Source: Nitrospirota bacterium
GTDB taxonomy: Bacteria; Nitrospirota; Nitrospiria; JACQBZ01
Length of the DNA stretch: 14,187 nt
NCBI GenBank assembly: GCA_016198945.1
Contig: JACQHO010000236.1
Location: 1 to 14,187, forward strand
Reading direction: 5' to 3'
A program made the translations under genes and the position numbers. Under the pieces are notes generated by a model. It was given only the letters and a program-made list of their open reading frames with translations, made no database searches and was not told where the DNA came from. The first letter of the stretch is position 1. Each line of letters opens with the position of its first letter. Of the stretch, positions 13,190 through 14,187 are shown piece after piece.

Positions 13190-13887
13190 TCTGCCTGCCG
13201 ATCTTGCTTTGGCCGTCCCCTCCCTCGCCACTCGATCCTCCGCCCTACGTGTTGCACCACCTCACTTACAAATCGGTCACTCCCGGTTAACTGGCCCCGC
13301 TGCACGGCTGCCCGTATACGTTCCCATTCTCCAGTGGGCACAGCATCATTTACCCACTTGGCATAGAGAACAGTCCGCTCACTCGGCGTCGGCGCTAACG
13401 CCTCATAACAGGGATCTTGATCCAGTCCACGCCACTCGGCCAGACCAATCTTTGATGGATAGCTCGACCATCGATATTGCTCGGGACGACTGACCAAATG
13501 GGCACGCACCGGATTGAGTTCGATATACCGGCAGCATGCGAGCAAATAGGCGTCCGTCTCAATTGGGCTCGATTTATACCGCCCCTCCCAAAGCGTTCCG
13601 GTCCGCTGATGCCGCCGGTTGACGTATCGAGTCTGCCGCCCAGCGACTCGTTTCATCAGCAGCGCCAGATTAGAGGCCTTTGGACCCGGATCAATAATGA
13701 GATGGACATGATTAGTCATGAGACAGTAAGCATAAATCTTACAGCCCAATGTCTGTTTCCAGTCATTTAGATTTTCTAAGTAGTAACCGTAATCATCATC
13801 CGAGAGAAACACGGTTTGTTTATTGTGTCCTCGTTGGATGATATGATGCGGCCGGTCTGAGAGAACGATTCTACTGAGCCTCGGCAT
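13183..13887 (-). CDS. REP-associated tyrosine transposase (RAYT, Y1 HUH family)
   Basis: 234 residues from ATG at 13887, where MPRLSRIVLSDRPHHIIQRG matches the usual RAYT N-terminus; a TTG at 13923 in frame is a poorer start. Seen: QRGHNKQTVFLSDDDYGYYL, the HUH motif H60-V-H62 in MTNHVHLIID, RTGTLWEGRYKSSPI (96-109) and the RAYT signature YIELNPVRAHLV. Y121 aligns with the catalytic Y115 of E. coli TnpA-REP. All catalytic residues are present and there is no frameshift, so it may be active. RAYTs cut and move REP hairpins as single-stranded DNA and are usually single-copy housekeeping-like genes. Here the ends of its own element share the REP arm sequence found elsewhere in the window. The ribosome site is weak. 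Confidence 0.9.
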   Translation of the reverse strand: MPRLSRIVLSDRPHHIIQRGHNKQTVFLSDDDYGYYLENLNDWKQTLGCKIYAYCLMTNHVHLIIDPGPKASNLALLMKRVAGRQTRYVNRRHQRTGTLWEGRYKSSPIETDAYLLACCRYIELNPVRAHLVSRPEQYRWSSYPSKIGLAEWRGLDQDPCYEALAPTPSERTVLYAKWVNDAVPTGEWERIRAAVQRGQLTGSDRFVSEVVQHVGRRIEWRGRGRPKQDRQAEK

Positions 13888-13919
13888 ATGAGACAGTCTG
13901 CCTTGCGTGTTTAATTCAG

Positions 13920-13976
13920 TCAAGAAAATAAATCTGTCCCCTTTTTATGAAAGATCGCATCAATTGTTTTGGACAT
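13920..13976 (-). pseudogene. Short relic resembling the start of a DUF104/AF2212-like antitoxin gene
   Basis: From ATG at 13976 (GAGGG 8 nt upstream) the frame reads MSKTIDAIFH and then runs into the RAYT element end, giving KKGTDLFS and a TGA at 13920-13922. The first nine residues resemble the N-termini of DUF104/AF2212-like small antitoxins (MxKTIEAxY/F). Coding after the junction is REP sequence. The remainder of such a gene is not found on the far side of the element. With so few residues this is a tentative call; the peptide could also be chance. Confidence 0.3.
13925..13945 (-). repeat. Right inverted repeat of the RAYT element
   Basis: Exact reverse complement of 13169-13189. On the minus strand it lies upstream of the RAYT gene, beginning 37 bp before the ATG at 13887. 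Confidence 0.8.
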
Positions 13977-14025
13977 CGCCATCACCCTCTAAACAAATTA
14001 AAAACAACGGAGCACAGAGACAAAG

Positions 14026-14187
14026 TCAAGTGCGAGCCTTCTCCACCCACCTGTCAGCCACCCACACACTCCCCAACATCATCACGATCATGTCGAGATA
14101 AACATAGAACATGACCGAACCCATGGGCGGATTGGTGGTGGACAGAACGTCAAACGGCTTCGGCGACCAGGTCCAGCAGCCGAAGGC
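14026..14187 (-). CDS. C-terminal end of an unidentified membrane protein, cut by right window edge
   Basis: A frame of 53 codons is open from the right edge to TGA at 14026. It reads AFGCWTWSPKPFDVLSTTNP, then a hydrophobic stretch PMGSVMFYVYLDMIVMMLGS with VWVADRWVEKART at the end. The strong preference for G or C at codon third positions in the part nearest the edge supports real coding. One transmembrane helix of about 20 residues is likely, with a basic end. I do not recognise the family from this fragment. The 80 bp between its stop and the RAYT element holds only the relic described above. Confidence 0.5.
   Translation of the reverse strand, partial: AFGCWTWSPKPFDVLSTTNPPMGSVMFYVYLDMIVMMLGSVWVADRWVEKART

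Larger units (their letters stand above)
13169..13945 (-). mobile_element. RAYT element bounded by a perfect 21-bp inverted repeat
   Basis: The ends at 13169-13189 and 13925-13945 are exact reverse complements over 21 bp. Each consists of four A/T, GGGGACAG and an ATTTATTTT part, with the G-run facing outward. The 777-bp unit contains only the RAYT gene. No target-site duplication is visible at the edges, as expected for HUH single-strand transposition. Related arms occur at 9222, 9261, 9931 and 12485. Confidence 0.7.

Noticed and set aside
1..14187. CRISPR arrays, tRNA/rRNA genes, phage or defence modules
   Set aside because: No regularly spaced repeats, cloverleaf or rRNA signatures, nuclease-helicase or other defence gene sets were seen on either strand.

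Overview
The window reads as a chromosomal segment of a GC-rich (roughly 58-60% by eye), anaerobic or facultative bacterium. A 2-oxoacid:ferredoxin oxidoreductase, an NrtS-like protein, a periplasmic cytochrome c, a DUF2934 protein and REP/RAYT elements together would suit a Nitrospirota-like or related lineage. That assignment is an inference from gene content, not something the sequence proves.

Layout. (A) 1-3078, all on the minus strand: a predicted phosphoribosyltransferase, an FmdB-type zinc ribbon, a 29-residue membrane peptide, a monohaem cytochrome c, a DUF2934 protein, then porG and porA (cut by the left edge). Gaps are about 60 bp or less, or genes overlap, so this may be one transcription unit. 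(B) 3079-3487: a divergent control region. It holds an exact match to the sigma-54 consensus facing the minus-strand run, a cluster of inverted TGTCCA/TGGACA half-sites about 115-145 bp upstream of it, and a sigma-70-type promoter for dnaE. (C) 3488-7959, plus strand: dnaE and accA; accA starts at TTG. (D) 7960-11578, minus strand: an unknown 91-residue protein, scpA, scpB, an MtnB-like class II aldolase-family protein and glutamate dehydrogenase. Glutamate dehydrogenase converges on accA with stop codons that abut exactly. (E) 11686-14187, minus strand, an accessory-looking stretch: the end of an unknown membrane protein, a RAYT (REP-associated HUH transposase) bounded by a perfect 21-bp inverted repeat, a secreted Big_2-like protein, a PNPOx-like flavoprotein and an NrtS-family membrane protein.

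The main unexplained theme is a set of dispersed palindromes built on GGGGACAGATTT, which is also the end sequence of the RAYT element. They occupy both ~50-bp gaps around the MtnB-like gene and the gaps on both sides of the Big_2-like gene. Together with a second palindrome type at 2404-2428, these sequences supply the stop codons of four genes. I see no CRISPR array, rRNA, tRNA, phage module or recognisable defence system. The strongest candidate observations are the sigma-54 promoter with its enhancer-like cluster, the REP/RAYT pattern, and a probably leaderless scpA transcript.
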